Below, one piece after another: positions 12,087 through 26,400 of a stretch of 64,000 nt of DNA (position 1 is the stretch's first letter; each line of letters starts with the position of its first letter). The notes beneath the pieces were generated by a model that was not told the origin of the DNA, did not search any database, and worked only from the letters and a program-made list of their open reading frames with translations. The stretch is from assembly GCF_037975245.1 (NCBI RefSeq), contig NC_092577.1:139501-203500 (forward strand), read 5' to 3'. Source of the DNA: Apostichopus japonicus (taxonomy: Eukaryota; Echinodermata; Holothuroidea; Aspidochirotida; Stichopodidae). A program made the translations under genes and the position numbers.

Positions 12087-12620
12087 TCCTGCTTCCGGTA
12101 CAACATACTACTCACTGAAAATATGTTAGAAATCATTATCACTTACTGAGCATAGCACTGGAACATTGAATAACAGTGAATGATATTACTTACCATGTTC
12201 ACTGAGCCCGGTAGATCACATGTAGTTAACTATATAAGTTACTACTCACTGAGCTGGGTAGACCACATGTAGTTAACTATATAAGTTGCTATACTCACTG
12301 AGCTGGGTAGACTTTTTGAAACTCACTTGCTGGTGTAAGTATTCCTTGGAATTATATATCATTACACCAAGGTACATAGTTCTCTTGCAATAACCAACTA
12401 ACTGATCACATTATGATGTGGCAGCTCGCTTACCAGGCAGTTTTCTGCACCTGTTATTATTTGCTTTAAATATTTACACACCATACAGGGGTTGCTGCTA
12501 ATTTGCCAGTTTTTGTTTTTTTGGCAACCCTTTGCTATTTACACAAACTTATTTGTAAAGCTGTTATCTCTCTAGACAAGCAGAAATACTTTTTGCATTA
12601 TCAAAAGGGAATAGGACAGA
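12087..12620. other. Intergenic with a small direct repeat
   Basis: Two to three copies of a ~55-bp block with CTCACTGAGCTGGGTAGAC and GTAGTTAACTATATAAGTT lie at 12180-12320. Nothing else is supported. Confidence 0.5.
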
Positions 12621-13497
12621 TTTGAAATAAACCAGCCAGTAGAACATACTATGTATATTCCCATGGCTGAAATCAGCTAACGGAATAACTCAGTGGTTGA
12701 AATAACCCAGCCAGTAGAACATACTATGTATATTCCCATGGCTGAAATCAGCTAACGGAATAACTCAGTGTTTGAAATAAACCAGCCAGTAGAACATACT
12801 ATGTATACCCCCATGGCTGAAATCAGCTAACGGAATAACTCAGTGGTTGGAATATCCCAGCAAGTAGAACATACTATGTATACTCCGTTGGAATATCCCA
12901 GCAAGTAGAACATACTATGTATACCCCCATGGCTGAAATCGGCTAACGGAATAACTCAGTGGTTGAAATAAACCAGCCAGTAGAACATACTATGTATACC
13001 CCCATGGCTGAAATCGGCTAACGGAATAACTCAGTGGTTGAAATAAACCAGCCAGTAGAACATACTATGTATATTCCCATGGCTGAAATCGGCTAACGGA
13101 ATAACTCAGTGGTTGAAATAAACCAGCCAGTAGAACATACTATGTATATTCCCATGGCTGAAATCGGCTAACGGAATAACTCAGTGGTTGAAATAAACCA
13201 GCCAGTAGAACATACTATGTATATTCCCATGGCTGAAATCGGCTAACGGAATAACTCAGTGGTTGAAATAAACCAGCCAGTAGAACATACTATGTATATT
13301 CCCATGGCTGAAATCGGCTAACGGAATAACTCAGTGGTTGAAATGAACCAGCCAGTAGAACATGCTATGTATATTCCCATGGCTGAAATCGGCTAACGGA
13401 ATAACTCAGTGGTTGAAATGAACCAGCCAGTAGAACATGCTATGTATATTCCCATGGCTGAAATCGGCTAACGGAATAACTCAGTGGTTGAATTTGA
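12621..13497. repeat. 75-bp minisatellite, ~12 copies
   Basis: The unit contains CCAGCCAGTAGAACATACTA, TTCCCATGGCTGAAATC and GGCTAACGGAATAACTCAGT. Later copies are nearly identical and evenly spaced by 75 bp; the first few are more divergent and one is truncated. Confidence 0.95.
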
Positions 13498-15104
13498 GAA
13501 AGGTATGATAGAGATTCCCTGGCTAGAGCAGTTTTAAACTAGCCTGGACTAAATCAGATGACTATTCCCTAGAAAGGTATGCTAGAGATTCCCTGACTAG
13601 AGCAGTTTTAATCTAGGGAGTTGTTATGGAACCATAGCAAGTTGCAACTCTCCGTTTTAACTAGCCTGGGCAATATCCATGCCGCTGAAGTGTCCATTAG
13701 CTATAGGTTGCACCCCAAATTCCGCCGTTTGTGCTGAGTCCCATCTTTTCTCACCTTAGTTGAGCTGCCTATCCATCTGTTACGCAACTCATCACAAGGC
13801 TAGTAGCCAAATCAGTTTTCGTGCAGTGCACGTATTCTTCCACATGCTATACAGTCATAATGTAGTAATAAACTTGATAATGCAAATGTTTTATATATTT
13901 TTATGGTGCAAATCTATCAAACTTCCGCAAGAGTTTAAAAATATGTTTCGAAGAAGAAAAGAATTCATATCAAAATCTTTATAAAAAATCTAAAACCTCC
14001 ACAATCTCATCTCTGCAAAATATGTGTAACTAAAACCTGCAGCAGATTAATAGCTATAATGGAGATGGTTCTATGCACTGTACATGTTACATGTGTAATT
14101 ACACGGTAGTTTCAAACATTAAGCGATTTCTTACAAGTAGTTCTGGCAAAATGATAGGAGACATGGCAAGGCCTTAACAAATCAACTCTTCAACTCACAG
14201 ATCCCAGTTTGTTTGCAGGAGAGATAAAGTTTCAGTAAATTGAGGTCAAGAGAGCTGAAAAAATGCGACCTATGGTTAATGGGCTAATTCTTGTCATGTC
14301 AGATGACTATTCCCTTGCTTTAGCATTCTCCAATTAGCTATATATCAGATTGATATATTCTATGCAGGGCTAAGACAATCTTTAAGTTCAGGGATAAGCA
14401 GGTATCTATTCCTTGGATAGGCCTGGGACAGAAAGCCAGCGGGATTTGGGGATCTTCCCCAGAACACTTCTTTTTACTTATCTGTTGTGGTCCATATTGG
14501 AGATTGGAAATTTATCTTTATATCTCAATTGACATTTTTGCCTCAAAGTGTTGAAAGTACCTTCTTGAAATTACCATTTACTTCATCAAATGTTTGACTT
14601 GTTCCTTATAAGTTTGATTGGTACAGAAATTTGGACTTAATCTATTGAATATTGAATCACAAACTGTCAACCAAGTTCTCATTTCTTCTATTTTCTCTCA
14701 AAATGTTTGCTGAAAAGTTTAAAAAAATAAAATGATACCACAATTTTGACTGTTTGTTTAAGACTACTTTCTCTAAACTACTTTCTCTAAACTACGTTCT
14801 CAAAATTTCTATTAACTTAGACATGTTATACAGAAATTGCAACATTTTATCTCATAATATTGACTACTACATCAAAACCAAATGATCGACAAGAAACTAT
14901 TTAACTACGATTAGGGAGTTATGTAAATATAGACAAAAGTTTAGTTTTGTGAGTTCAATCAACAGCCAAGTTGCAAACTTATAAAAGATAACAGATACAA
15001 TAGTTAAAGACACAGTATACTCTTGATTGGGTTTACATTTATTACAACAAGGTATTACATCACAGCAATACAGAACCAACTTCAAAACTACATAAATTTA
15101 AGGT
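13498..15104. other. Intergenic, nothing recognised
   Basis: A short duplication (AGAGATTCCCTGGCTAGAGC and a close copy) lies at about 13500-13610. The remainder is AT-rich, with open frames only up to about 75 codons and no recognisable domain. Confidence 0.45.
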
Positions 15105-15655
15105 ATCAGACTGCTGACTTACTTATATGTGAATTACACTGCAGACTTATCAATATGTGATTCACACTGACTTATCAATACGTGATTCACACTGCAGACT
15201 TATCAATACGTGAATCACTCTTGACTTATCAATGTGATTCACACTGCAGACTTATCAATACGTGATTCACACTGCAGACTTATCAATACGTGATTCACAC
15301 TGCAGACTTATCAATACGTGATTCACACTGCAGACTTATCAATACGTGAATCACTCTTGACTTATCAATACGTGAATCACACTGCAGACTTATCAATACG
15401 TGAATCACTCTTGACTTATCAATGTGATTCACACTGCAGACTTATCAATGTGATTCACACTGCAGACTTATCAATACGTGAATCACACTGCAGACTTATC
15501 AATACGTGAATCACTCTTGACTTATCAATGTGATTCACACTGCAGACTTATCAATACGTGATTCACACTGCAGACTTATCAATACGTGAATCACACTGCA
15601 GACTTATCAATACGTGAATCACACTGCAGACTTATCAATATGTGATTCACACTAT
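15105..15655. repeat. Tandem repeat, ~24-28-bp unit, ~20 copies
   Basis: Units of CAGACTTATCAATACGTGAT + TCACACTG, alternating with shorter variants (CTTGACTTATCAATGTGATT). Confidence 0.95.
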
Positions 15656-16040
15656 ATGTGACAAATTGAAATATTCAGGAATGGTGCACAGTTGATAAAT
15701 CAGTGGAGTCCAAATCACCAATATTACATAAAATGTGTAAGCTCATCAGCTCGCACATTTTTAGGTAAGACCTCAGATACATGTAAATTTTCTACAAATG
15801 TATGTAATTCACTTACAATGTTCATAACTTCTTTACAATGTATGTTAATTGCTTAAAATATTATAGGCAACCTCACAATGTAACATTTAATTAAACTGCA
15901 ACTTTTGTAACGTATAAGTATTTTCCTTACATATTTTACACATTTCAACAAATTTCACAAGGTATAAGAAGCACATCCTCTCATTATCAGATTAAGGAAT
16001 GAATTGTCATTGATACCCCAGAAGAATGTACAAATTAATG
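15656..16040. other. Short intergenic gap between arrays
   Basis: No supported feature. Confidence 0.5.
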
Positions 16041-16860
16041 ATCAGGAAACCTTGTATAGAGGTACAAATCAGCATTTAGGAGACCTAGAAAGGAGGTACA
16101 GATCAGCATACCAAGTTAGGAGGTACAGATCAGCATACCTAGTAAGGAGGTACAGATCAGCATTTAGGAGACCTAGAAAGGAGGTACAGATCAGCATACC
16201 TAGTAATGAGGTACAGATCAGCATTCAGGATACCTAGTAAGGAGGTACAGATCAGCATACCTAGTAAGGAGGTACAGATCAGCATACCTAGTAAGGAGGT
16301 ACAGATCAGCATACCTAGTAAGGAGGTACAGATCAGCATACCTAGTAAGGAGGTACAAATCAGCATTCAGGAGACCTAGAAAGGAGGTACAGATCAGCAT
16401 TTAGGATACCTAGTAAGGAGGTACAGATCAGCATACCTAGTTAGGAGGTACAGATCAGCATTTAGGATACCTAGTAAGGAGGTACAGATCAGCATACCTA
16501 GTAAGGAGGTACAGATCAGCATTTAGGATACCTAGTAAGGAGGTACAGATCAGCATTTAGGATACCTAGTAAGGAGGTACAGATCAGCATTTAGGATACC
16601 TAGTAAGGAGGTACAGATCAGCATTTAGGATACCTAGTAAGGAGGTACAGATCAGCATTCAGGATACCTAGTAAGGAGGTACAGATCAGCGTTCAGGATA
16701 CCTAGTTAGGAGGTACAGATCAGCGTTCAGGATACCTAGTAAGGAGGTACAGATCAGCGTTCAGGATACCTAGTTAGGAGGTACAGATCAGCATACCTAG
16801 TAATGAGGTACAGATCAGCATTCAGGTTACCTAGTAATGAGGTACAGATCAGTATTCAAA
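16041..16860. repeat. Tandem repeat, mixed 27- and 33-bp units
   Basis: The core AGGAGGTACAGATCAGCAT is followed either directly by ACCTAGTA (27 bp) or by an insert TTAGGAT/TCAGGAT before ACCTAGTA (33 bp). Minus-strand frames with MLICTSLLG repeats are artefacts. Confidence 0.95.
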
Positions 16861-17109
16861 GTATCTTGAAAGGAGGTATTGGTAAGCGTTAGTGGTCTGG
16901 ATACCTTGATTGGAGGCATGAATCACTCTTCTGGATACCTCAATATCCACAAGAGTGATTCTTACAATACTTTATCTGGTTCCACATACCATAAATGCTA
17001 TGTAAAATTGGCATTTTACCTCACATATGAACAGCAGATTGTGTACACAGTATTTTGGGGAATCAAATTTCTTCAGTTGAAAAATGCTACACAAAATATG
17101 AACAACTAA

Positions 17110-17115
17110 TTTATT
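17110..17115 (-). terminator. TCP1: Probable TCP1 polyadenylation signal AATAAA
   Basis: Minus-strand AATAAA about 160 nt downstream of the TCP1 stop codon (17276-17274). A 3' UTR of this length is plausible; the cleavage site is not visible. Confidence 0.5.
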
Positions 17116-17273
17116 CACTGCCAACATAGGTAAGAATCAGTGTTGGATAACTGATAGTAAAGATGCAGGGGGAAAACCTTCTGCACCAGACTTCCTGATG
17201 AGCGTATGGCGAGACAAGCAGGGTTGTAAACATCAAAAGCCTTAACCTGTTATTTAAACAAATTATTTTGATT

Positions 17274-17448
17274 TCAATGCCTCTCCTCTTGTTTTTCTGG
17301 ATCCAACTTTATCAAGTCATCAATTCGCAGGATTGTTATTGCAGCTTCAGTTGCAAATTTTAATGATTTGATTTTAGAGATTCCTGGCTCAAAGACTCCA
17401 GCAGCTTTGTTGTCTCTGACAACTCCTTCCACCAAGTCTAATCCAACC
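17274..17448 (-). CDS. TCP1: TCP1 exon 12 with stop
   Basis: Acceptor ATTTCTTTCTTCAG. Encodes [20 protein letters not shown] and [19 protein letters not shown], ending KQEERH and TGA. Confidence 0.96.
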
Positions 17449-20400
17449 CTGAAGAAAGAAATATAAATGAGATATTAAATGATTGGCCTTCACCCATTGA
17501 GGCAGTAGGGTGCATGCTGATACTGCAAATCCCTGGTCCTCAAATTTGAAATTTATTTTGGGGGGTTTTAGTTGGTATCGTAACTAGAGAACTTACTGAA
17601 TCTTAAGACTAACATGTGCAGTAATTACTTGCACATTGAAGGTGAGAACATTTCATGTAACTACATATAGGTTTTTCAGTTTTGATCTAAAAAGAACTTT
17701 TGATGGCCATAGATTACAGTTCTGGTACTCATTAATGTGAAACTACACTAATTATGAATTTCATTGCAGCTTTACTTAGATTAAATCACCTTTTCCAGGT
17801 TTCAGACTTGAGATATACATACAAAGTATGAATATATGCAAGCTTTACTTTTAGAACTACCTCACTTACAACCTAACTCTAAGATTTTGACCTCTGGTAA
17901 CCTCAAATGACCCTTGATCTCTACACAAACACAACTGATTCACACCATTCATTGCTATCATCTCAGCACTTTAACATTACACTGTTTCTTGACTACCATA
18001 AAATTCAAGAGATTACAGCATCACTGGATTGTTTACCTTTTTAGTTTCCCATGATACTTTGCTGGTGCTCTATCAGCCTAGTTAAGTTATACTAGATAAA
18101 ACTCACCACTATAGAGCATACAACATTCAAGATTATAGGGATTATGTCTAGTTAAGTTATACTAGATCAAACTCACCATGATAGGGCATACAACAACCAG
18201 ATTACAAGGATTATGCCTAGATAAGTTATACTAGTGAAAACTCACCTATAATAGAGCATACAACAACCAGACTGTGCAGGGATTATGCCTAGATCAGTTG
18301 CACTAGTTATAACTCACCATAATAGGGCATACAACAACCAGATTACAGGGATTATGCCTAGATAAGTTATACTAGTTAAAACTCACCATGATAGGGCGTA
18401 CAACAACCAGACTGTGCAGGGATTATGCCTAGATAAGTTACACTAGTTATAACTCACCATGATAGGGCATACAACCAGATTACAGGGATTATGCCTAGAT
18501 AAGTTATACTAGATCAAACTCACCATGATAGGGCATACAACAACCAGATTACAGGGATTATGCCTAGATCAGTTATACTAGTTAAAACTCACCGTGATAG
18601 GGCATACAACAACCAGACTATATGCAGGGATTATGCCTAGATAAGTTACACTAGATCAAACTCACCATGATAGGGCATACAACAACCAGATTACAGGGAT
18701 TATGCCTAGATAAGTTACACTAGTTAAAACTCACCATGATAGGGCATACAACAACCAGATTACAGGGATTATGCCTAGATAAGTTATACTAGATTAAACT
18801 CATTATGATAGGGCATACAACAACCAGATTACAGGGATAATGCCTAGATAAGTTACACTAGTTAAAACTCACCATGATAGGGCATACAACAACCAGATTA
18901 CAGGGATTATGCCTAGATAAGTTACACTTACACTAGTTAAAACTCACCATGATAGGGCGTACAACAACCAGACTATGTGCAGGGATTATGCCTAGATAAG
19001 TTACACTAGTTATAACTCACCATAATAGGGCATACAACAACCAGATTACAGGGATTATGCCTAGATAAGTTATACTAGTTAAAACTCACCATGATAGGGC
19101 GTACAACAACCAGACTGTGCAGGGATTATGCCTAGATAAGTTACACTAGTTATAACTCACCATGATAGGGCATACAACCAGATTACAGGGATTATGCCTA
19201 GATAAGTTATACTAGATCAAACTCACCATGATAGGGCATACAACAACCAGATTACAGGGATTATGCCTAGATAAGTTACACTAGTTAAAACTCACCGTGA
19301 TAGGGCATACAACAACCAGACTATATGCAGGGATTATGCCTAGATAAGTTACACTAGTTAAAACTCACCATGATAGGGCATACAACAACCAGATTACAGG
19401 GATTATGCCTAGATAAGTTATACTAGATCAAACTCACCATGATAGGGCATACAACAACCAGACCATGTGCAGGGATTATGCCTAGATCAGTTATACTAGT
19501 TATAACTCACCATGATAGGGCATACAACAACCAGATTACAGGGATTATGCCTAGATAAGTTATACTAGATCAAACTCACCATGATAGGGCATACAACAAC
19601 CAGACTATGTGCAGGGATTATGCCTAGAAAAGTTATACTAGATCAAACTCACCATGATAGGGCATACAACAACCAGATTACAAGGATTATGCCTAGATCA
19701 GTTATACTAGATCAAACTCACCATGATAGGGCATACAACAACCAGACTATGTGCAGGGATTATGCCTAGAAAAGTTATACTAGATCAAACTCACCATGAT
19801 AGGGCATACAACAACCAGACTATGTGCAGGGATTATGCCTAGAAAAGTTATACTAGATCAAACTCACCATGATAGGGCATACAACAACCAGATTACAAGG
19901 ATTATGCCTAGATCAGTTATACTAGTTAAAACTCACCATGATAGCCTTAGGGCATACAACAACCAGACTATGTGCAGGGATTATGCCTAGATAAGTTACA
20001 CTAGTTAAACTCACCATGATAGGGCATACAACAACCAGACTATATGCAGGGATTATGCCTAGATAAGTTATACTAGATCAAACTCACCATGATAGGGCAT
20101 ACAACAACCAGATTACAGGGATTATGCCTAGATAAGTTATACTAGATCAAACTCACCATGATAGGGCATACAACAACCAGATTACAAGGATTATGCCTAG
20201 ATAAGTTACACTAGTGAAAACTCACCATGATAGGGCGTACAACAACCAGACTATGTGCAGGGATTATGCCTAGATCAGTTATACTAGTTATAACTCACCA
20301 TGATAGGGCATACAACAACCAGATTACAGGGATTATGCCTAGATAAGTTATACTAGATCAAACTCACTATGATAGGGCATACAACAACCAGATTACAGGG

Positions 20401-23400
20401 ATTATGCCTAGATAAGTTACACTAGTTAAAACTCACCATGATAGGGCGTACAACAACCAGACTATGTGCAGGGATTATGCCTAGATCAGTTACACTAGTT
20501 ATAACTCACCATGATAGGACATACAACAACCAGATTACAGGGGTTATGCCTAGATAAGTTACACTAGTTAAAACTCACCATGATAGGGCAAACAACAACC
20601 AGATTACAGGGATTATGCCTAGATAAGTTATACTAGTTAAAACTCACCACTTTAAGTCTGCCCTCTCTCCTTGTAACTGAGAAGTGTTATGGAATGCTCT
20701 GAGTTTAGCCACTAGATCAACAGAGTCTTTAGCTGCATTTACAGCCAGGGTCTTTGGGATGACCAGCAAAGAGTTGGCAAACTCTGCAATGGCCAGCTGC
20801 TCCCTGGAGCTCTGTGAGGAGAGGAAAACATATCACATGACACATGAACTTTAAGGAGAGTAAGAACACCAACTATACTTGACATCTGTAATTTAAAGTC
20901 ACTTGTTTCATCAACCATAGTCATATACGGTTTCATGCATGAGTAGCTACTACTACCAATAAGCACAGCCAGAATGAGCTGCAACTAGTAATTAAAAATA
21001 TAGGGGAAAAGAACCTGCTACTACCAAGATGTCTAAATAGTGACATGGTACTACCTGTGATGTATAAGAGTGACCTGCTACTACCAGTATTGTCTTAAGA
21101 GTGACCTGCTACTACCAGCATTGTTTTAAGAGTGACCTGCTACTACCAGCATTGTCTTAAGGGTGACCTGCTACTACTACTACCAGTGATGTCTTAAGGG
21201 TGACCTGCTACTACTAGTGATGTCTAAAGAGTGACCTGCTACTACCAGCATTGTCTTAAGAGTGACCTGCTACTACTACTACCAGTGATGTCTTAAGGGT
21301 GACCTGCTACTACTAGTGATGTCTAAAGAGTGACCTGCTACTACCAGTGATGTCTTGAGAGTGACCTGCTACTACTACTACCAGTGATGTCTTAAGGGTG
21401 ACCTGCTACTACTAGTGATGTCTTAAGGGTGATCAGCTACTACCATTATTGCCTTAAGAGTGACCTGCTACTACCAGCATTGTCTTGAGAGTGACCTGCT
21501 ACTACCAGCATTGTCTTAAGAGTGACCTGCTACTACCAGTATTGTCTTAAGAGTGACCTGCTACTACCAGCATTGTTTTAAGAGTGACCTGCTACTACTA
21601 GTGATGTCTAAAGAGTGACCTGCTACTACCAGTGATGTCTTGAGAGTGACCTGCTACTACTACTACCAGTGATGTCTTAAGGGTGACCTGCTACTACTAG
21701 TGATGTCTTAAGGGTGATCAGCTACTACCATTATTGCCTTAAGAGTGACCTGCTACTACCAGCATTGTCTTGAGAGTGACCTGCTACTACCAGCATTGTC
21801 TTGAGAGTGACCTGCTACTACCAGCATTGTCTTCAGGGTGACCTGCTACTACTAGTGATGTCTTAAGGGTGATCTGCTACTACCATTATTGTCTTAAGAG
21901 TGACCTGCTACTACCAGCATTGTCTTGAGAGTGACCTGCTACTACCAGCATTGTCTTGAGAGTGACCTGCTACTACCAGCATTGTCTTGAGAGTGACCTG
22001 CTACTACCAGCATTGTCTTTAGAGTGACCTGCTACTACCAGTGATGTCTTAAGGGTGACCTGCTACTACCATTATTGCCTTAAGAGTGACCTGCTACTAC
22101 TAGTGATGTCTTTAGAGTGACCTGCTACTACCAGTGATGTCTTAAGAGTGACCTGCTACTACCATTGATGTATTAAGAATGAGCTGCTACTACCAGTGAT
22201 GTATAAAGAGTGAGCTGCTACTTACCAGTGATGTAGCAAGGTTCTCAAGGTAGATAGAAAGGGCAGCTTCAACAGCTCCCCCTCCTGTTACTACTGTCTT
22301 ACTCTCAAGAACTCGCTTCACAACACACAGTGAATCATGAATAGACCTTTCCATCTCGTCACACTGTGTATCATTTGCTCCCCTCAGGATGATAGAGGCA
22401 GCCTTCTTTACTTTTGGTCTAGAAAAAAAGTTAAATCCAAAAGGTGTTAACAGAGGATTAAATGTATTCAAATATTTTAGTTATATAGCTAGCCTATCAA
22501 TTATTTCTTGCAAAATGTATGTTAACCCCTATTGTTAATGTATGTTAACCTTTATTTTAATGTATGTTAACCCCTATTGTTAATGTATGTTAACCTTTAT
22601 TTTAATGTATGTTAACCCCTATTGTTAATGTATGTTAACCTTTATTTTAATGTTGTTAACCTTTATTTTAATGTATGTTAATCCCTATTGTTAATGTATG
22701 TTAACCCCTATTGTTAATGTATGTTAACCTTTATTTTAATGTATGTTAATCCCTATTGTTAATGTATGTTAATCCCTATTGTTAATGTATGTTAACCCCT
22801 ATTGTTAATGTATGTTAACCTTTATTTTAATGTATGTTAACCCCTATTGTTAATGTATGTTAACCTTTATTTTAATGTATGTTAACCCCTATTGTTAATG
22901 TATGTTAACCCCTATTGTTAATGTATGTTAACCTTTATTTTAATGTATGTTAACCCCTATTGTTAATGTATGTTAACCTTTATTTTAATGTATGTTAATC
23001 CCTATTGTTAATGTATGTTAACCCCTATTGTTAATGTATGTTAACCTTTCTTTTAATGTATGTTAATCCCTATTGTTAATGTATGTTAACCCCTATTGTT
23101 AATGTATGTTAACCTTTATTTTAATGTATGTTAATCCCTATTGTTAATGTATGTTAACCCCTATTGTTAATGTATGTTTACCTTTATTTTAATGTATGTT
23201 AATCCCTATTGTTAATGTATGTTAACCCCTATTGTTAATGTATGTTTACCTTTATTTTAATGTATGTTAATCCCTATTGTTAATGTATGTTAACCCCTAT
23301 TGTTAATGTATGTTAACCTTTATTTTAATGTATGTTAATCCCTATTGTTAATGTATGTTAACCCCTATTGTTAATGTATGTTTACCTTTATTTTAATGTA

Positions 23401-26400
23401 TGTTAATCCCTATTGTTAATGTATGTTAATCCATATTGATAATGTATGGTAATCCCTATTGTTAATGCATATCTCTGAATGTACACTTCTAACAAATGCA
23501 GTGCTAAATACACTTGTCAAACTCACCATTGATGAATTATATTTGGTTCTGGCCTAAAATCATCATTTTCATTCAAGAACCAATCTTGAGGATATTTTTA
23601 TACAAAGAACTTGAAGAATAGTCATAAACATGTGATATTCCTTAATCAGTGTCTAATTGGCTTCTAGCTAGTAATATTACATTAGCCAAGCTACCTTTAC
23701 TACTTGGCTTGGTGAGTAATGTTACAGCAGCCAAGCTATCTTTACTACTTGGCTTAGGCTAGTAATGTTACAGTAGCCAAGCTACCTTTAGTACTTGGCT
23801 TCGGCTTGTAATGTTACAGTGGCCAAGCTACCTTTACTACTTGGCTTAGGCTAGTAATCTTACAGTAGCCAAGCAACATTTACTACTTGGCTTAGGCTAG
23901 TAATGTTACAGTAGCCAAGCTACCTTTACTACTTGGCTTGGTGAGTAATGTTACACTAGCCAAGCTATCTTTACTACTTGGCTTAGGCTAGTAATGTTAC
24001 AGTAGCCAAGCTACCTTTAGTACTTGGCTTCGGCTTGTAATGTTACAGTGGCCAAGCTCCCTTTACTACTTGGCTTAGGCTAGTAATGTGGTTACAGTAG
24101 TCAACCTCATTTAAGTTGATTTAACAGTCCAGGTAACTTTAACTGTGTGCTACTAATATCCACTTAAGCCAGTCCCTCTTATACCTCGGTGCTTCTCACC
24201 CTTTCACAAGAATAAGTTCATCATCAGATATCCGTTCCTGGACAACCTCCTCTGCATGTCCTATCATACTTGGGTCAAAACTCTCTTCTCCTTCCAAGTT
24301 TGCCAGAGTAACCAGAAGTTGGCCTGCAGAAAAAGACAAAGTTTAAGCAATTACACACTACCATTGCAATTTAAGTTGAATAAAGACAATTTCACTCACA
24401 GTTGTCATTTTGAATGCATTAGCAAACTTAAATATGTGATACAACAGTAGCAAGATTTCAGGGCGATTCATGCAGTTTCAAAACCTTTTAAACCCTGTAG
24501 ACATCTTGTATCAGGAATGCATGGTCAAAAATTCCCTACAACACTGATGTTATCATTTGTTCCATACTGTGCATACAGCATGCATGGTCAGATGTTCCCT
24601 ACAACACTGATGTCATCATTTGTTCCGCACTGCATCCATCATGCATGATTAAGACCTTCCCTTCAACACTGATATTAACATTTGTTCCATACTGTGCATA
24701 TGGCATGCATGGGTTAGACATCCCTTCAACACTGATGTTATCATTTGTTCCACACTGTGCATATGGCATGCATGGGTTAGACATCCCTACAACACTAATG
24801 TTATCATTTGTTCCACACTGTGCATATGGCATGCATGGTTCAGACCTTCCCTACAACACTGATGTCATCATTTGTTCCACACTGTGCATCCATCATGCAT
24901 GGGTCAGACCTTCCCTACAACACTGATATTAACATTTGTTCCATACTGTGCATATGGCATGCATGGGTTAGACATCCCTTCAACACTGATGTTATCATTT
25001 GTTCCACACTGTGCATATGGCATGCATGGGTTAGACATCCCTACAACACTAATGTTATCATTTGTTCCACACTGTGCATATGGCATGCATGGTTCAGACC
25101 TTCCCTACAACACTGATGTCATCATTTGTTCCACACTGTGCATCCATCATGCATGGGTCAGACCTTCCCTACAACACTGATATTAACATTTGTTCCATAC
25201 TGTGCATATGGCATGCATGGGTTAGACATCCCTACAACACTAATGTTATCATTTGTTCCACACTGTGCATATGGCATGCATGGGTTAGACATCCCTACAA
25301 CACTAATGTTATCATTTGTTCCACACTGTGCATATGGCATGCATGGTTCAGACCTTCCCTACAACACTAATGTCATCATTTGTTCCACACTGTGCATCCA
25401 TCATGCATGGGTCAGACCTTCCCTACAACACTGATATTAACATTTGTTCCATACTGTGCATATGGCATGCATGGGTTAGACATCCCTACAACACTAATGT
25501 TATCATTTGTTCCACACTGTGCATATGGCATGCATGGGTTAGACATCCCTACAACACTGATGTTATCATTTGTTCCACACTGTGCATATGGCATGCATGG
25601 GTTAGACATCCCGCAACACTGATGTTATCATTTGTTCCACACTGTGCATATGGCATGCATTCATTAAAACAGTGATGTTATCTTTGTTTCACTATTCTTA
25701 CCTCCAGTTGCCTTGGCTATTCTCTTTAGGTCAACCTTTTTGCACCTCCTGACAGCCATAGCACCAGCTTCCACAAAGTATTTTAGGCAGAGATCATCAA
25801 TACCTCCAGTGGATAGAACCACATTTGTCCCTGCTGATAAGATCTTCTCAATCCTTTCTTTAGTAATATCAGCCTCCCTGGATACCAAACAAAGGCAGAT
25901 TTAGCTTTAAGTAGAAATATTAAACTGTGCTTAACTATCTAACAGTTAATTAAATTGCACTACTGAATGAATCAATCATTCTCCCAATACTTTCAGTGGA
26001 CAAAACTATATGCACAGCAAAGCTTCAGCACAGCTCTTTAACTTTCATTTATCAAAATATTCAATACTCCACAACCCCACTTCCCCACTCTGATGATGTT
26101 CCCTCCTCCTCTGATAATGTTCCCCTCCCTCACTGATGCCCCCCTCCCCAATTGATGATGTTCCCCTCTCCCACTGATGATGTTCCCCTCTCCCACTGAT
26201 GTTCCCTTCCTCCCACTGATGTTGCCCTTTCCCACTGATGATGTTTCCCCTCCCCCACTGATAATGCTCTATTGATAATCTTGGACTGCTTATTAACCCT
26301 TCTACCCTTCCTGTTGTCTCCACCCCCTATCCCCCCCCTCCCATTGACCATTCCTCACATACCAATCCTCCTCCTCCGGATCATTCTGTGTTTTGACCAT

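Noticed and set aside
15105-15655. Regularly spaced direct repeats resembling a CRISPR array
   Set aside because: Units are contiguous without unique spacers, and the genome is eukaryotic.
16041-16860. AGGAGGT resembling a bacterial ribosome binding site, many copies
   Set aside because: Part of a eukaryotic minisatellite; no start codons or genes at suitable spacing.
24645-25675. Several ~100-codon frames ([16 protein letters not shown] repeats) on both strands
   Set aside because: By-products of the 64-bp array; staggered duplicates of the same sequence.
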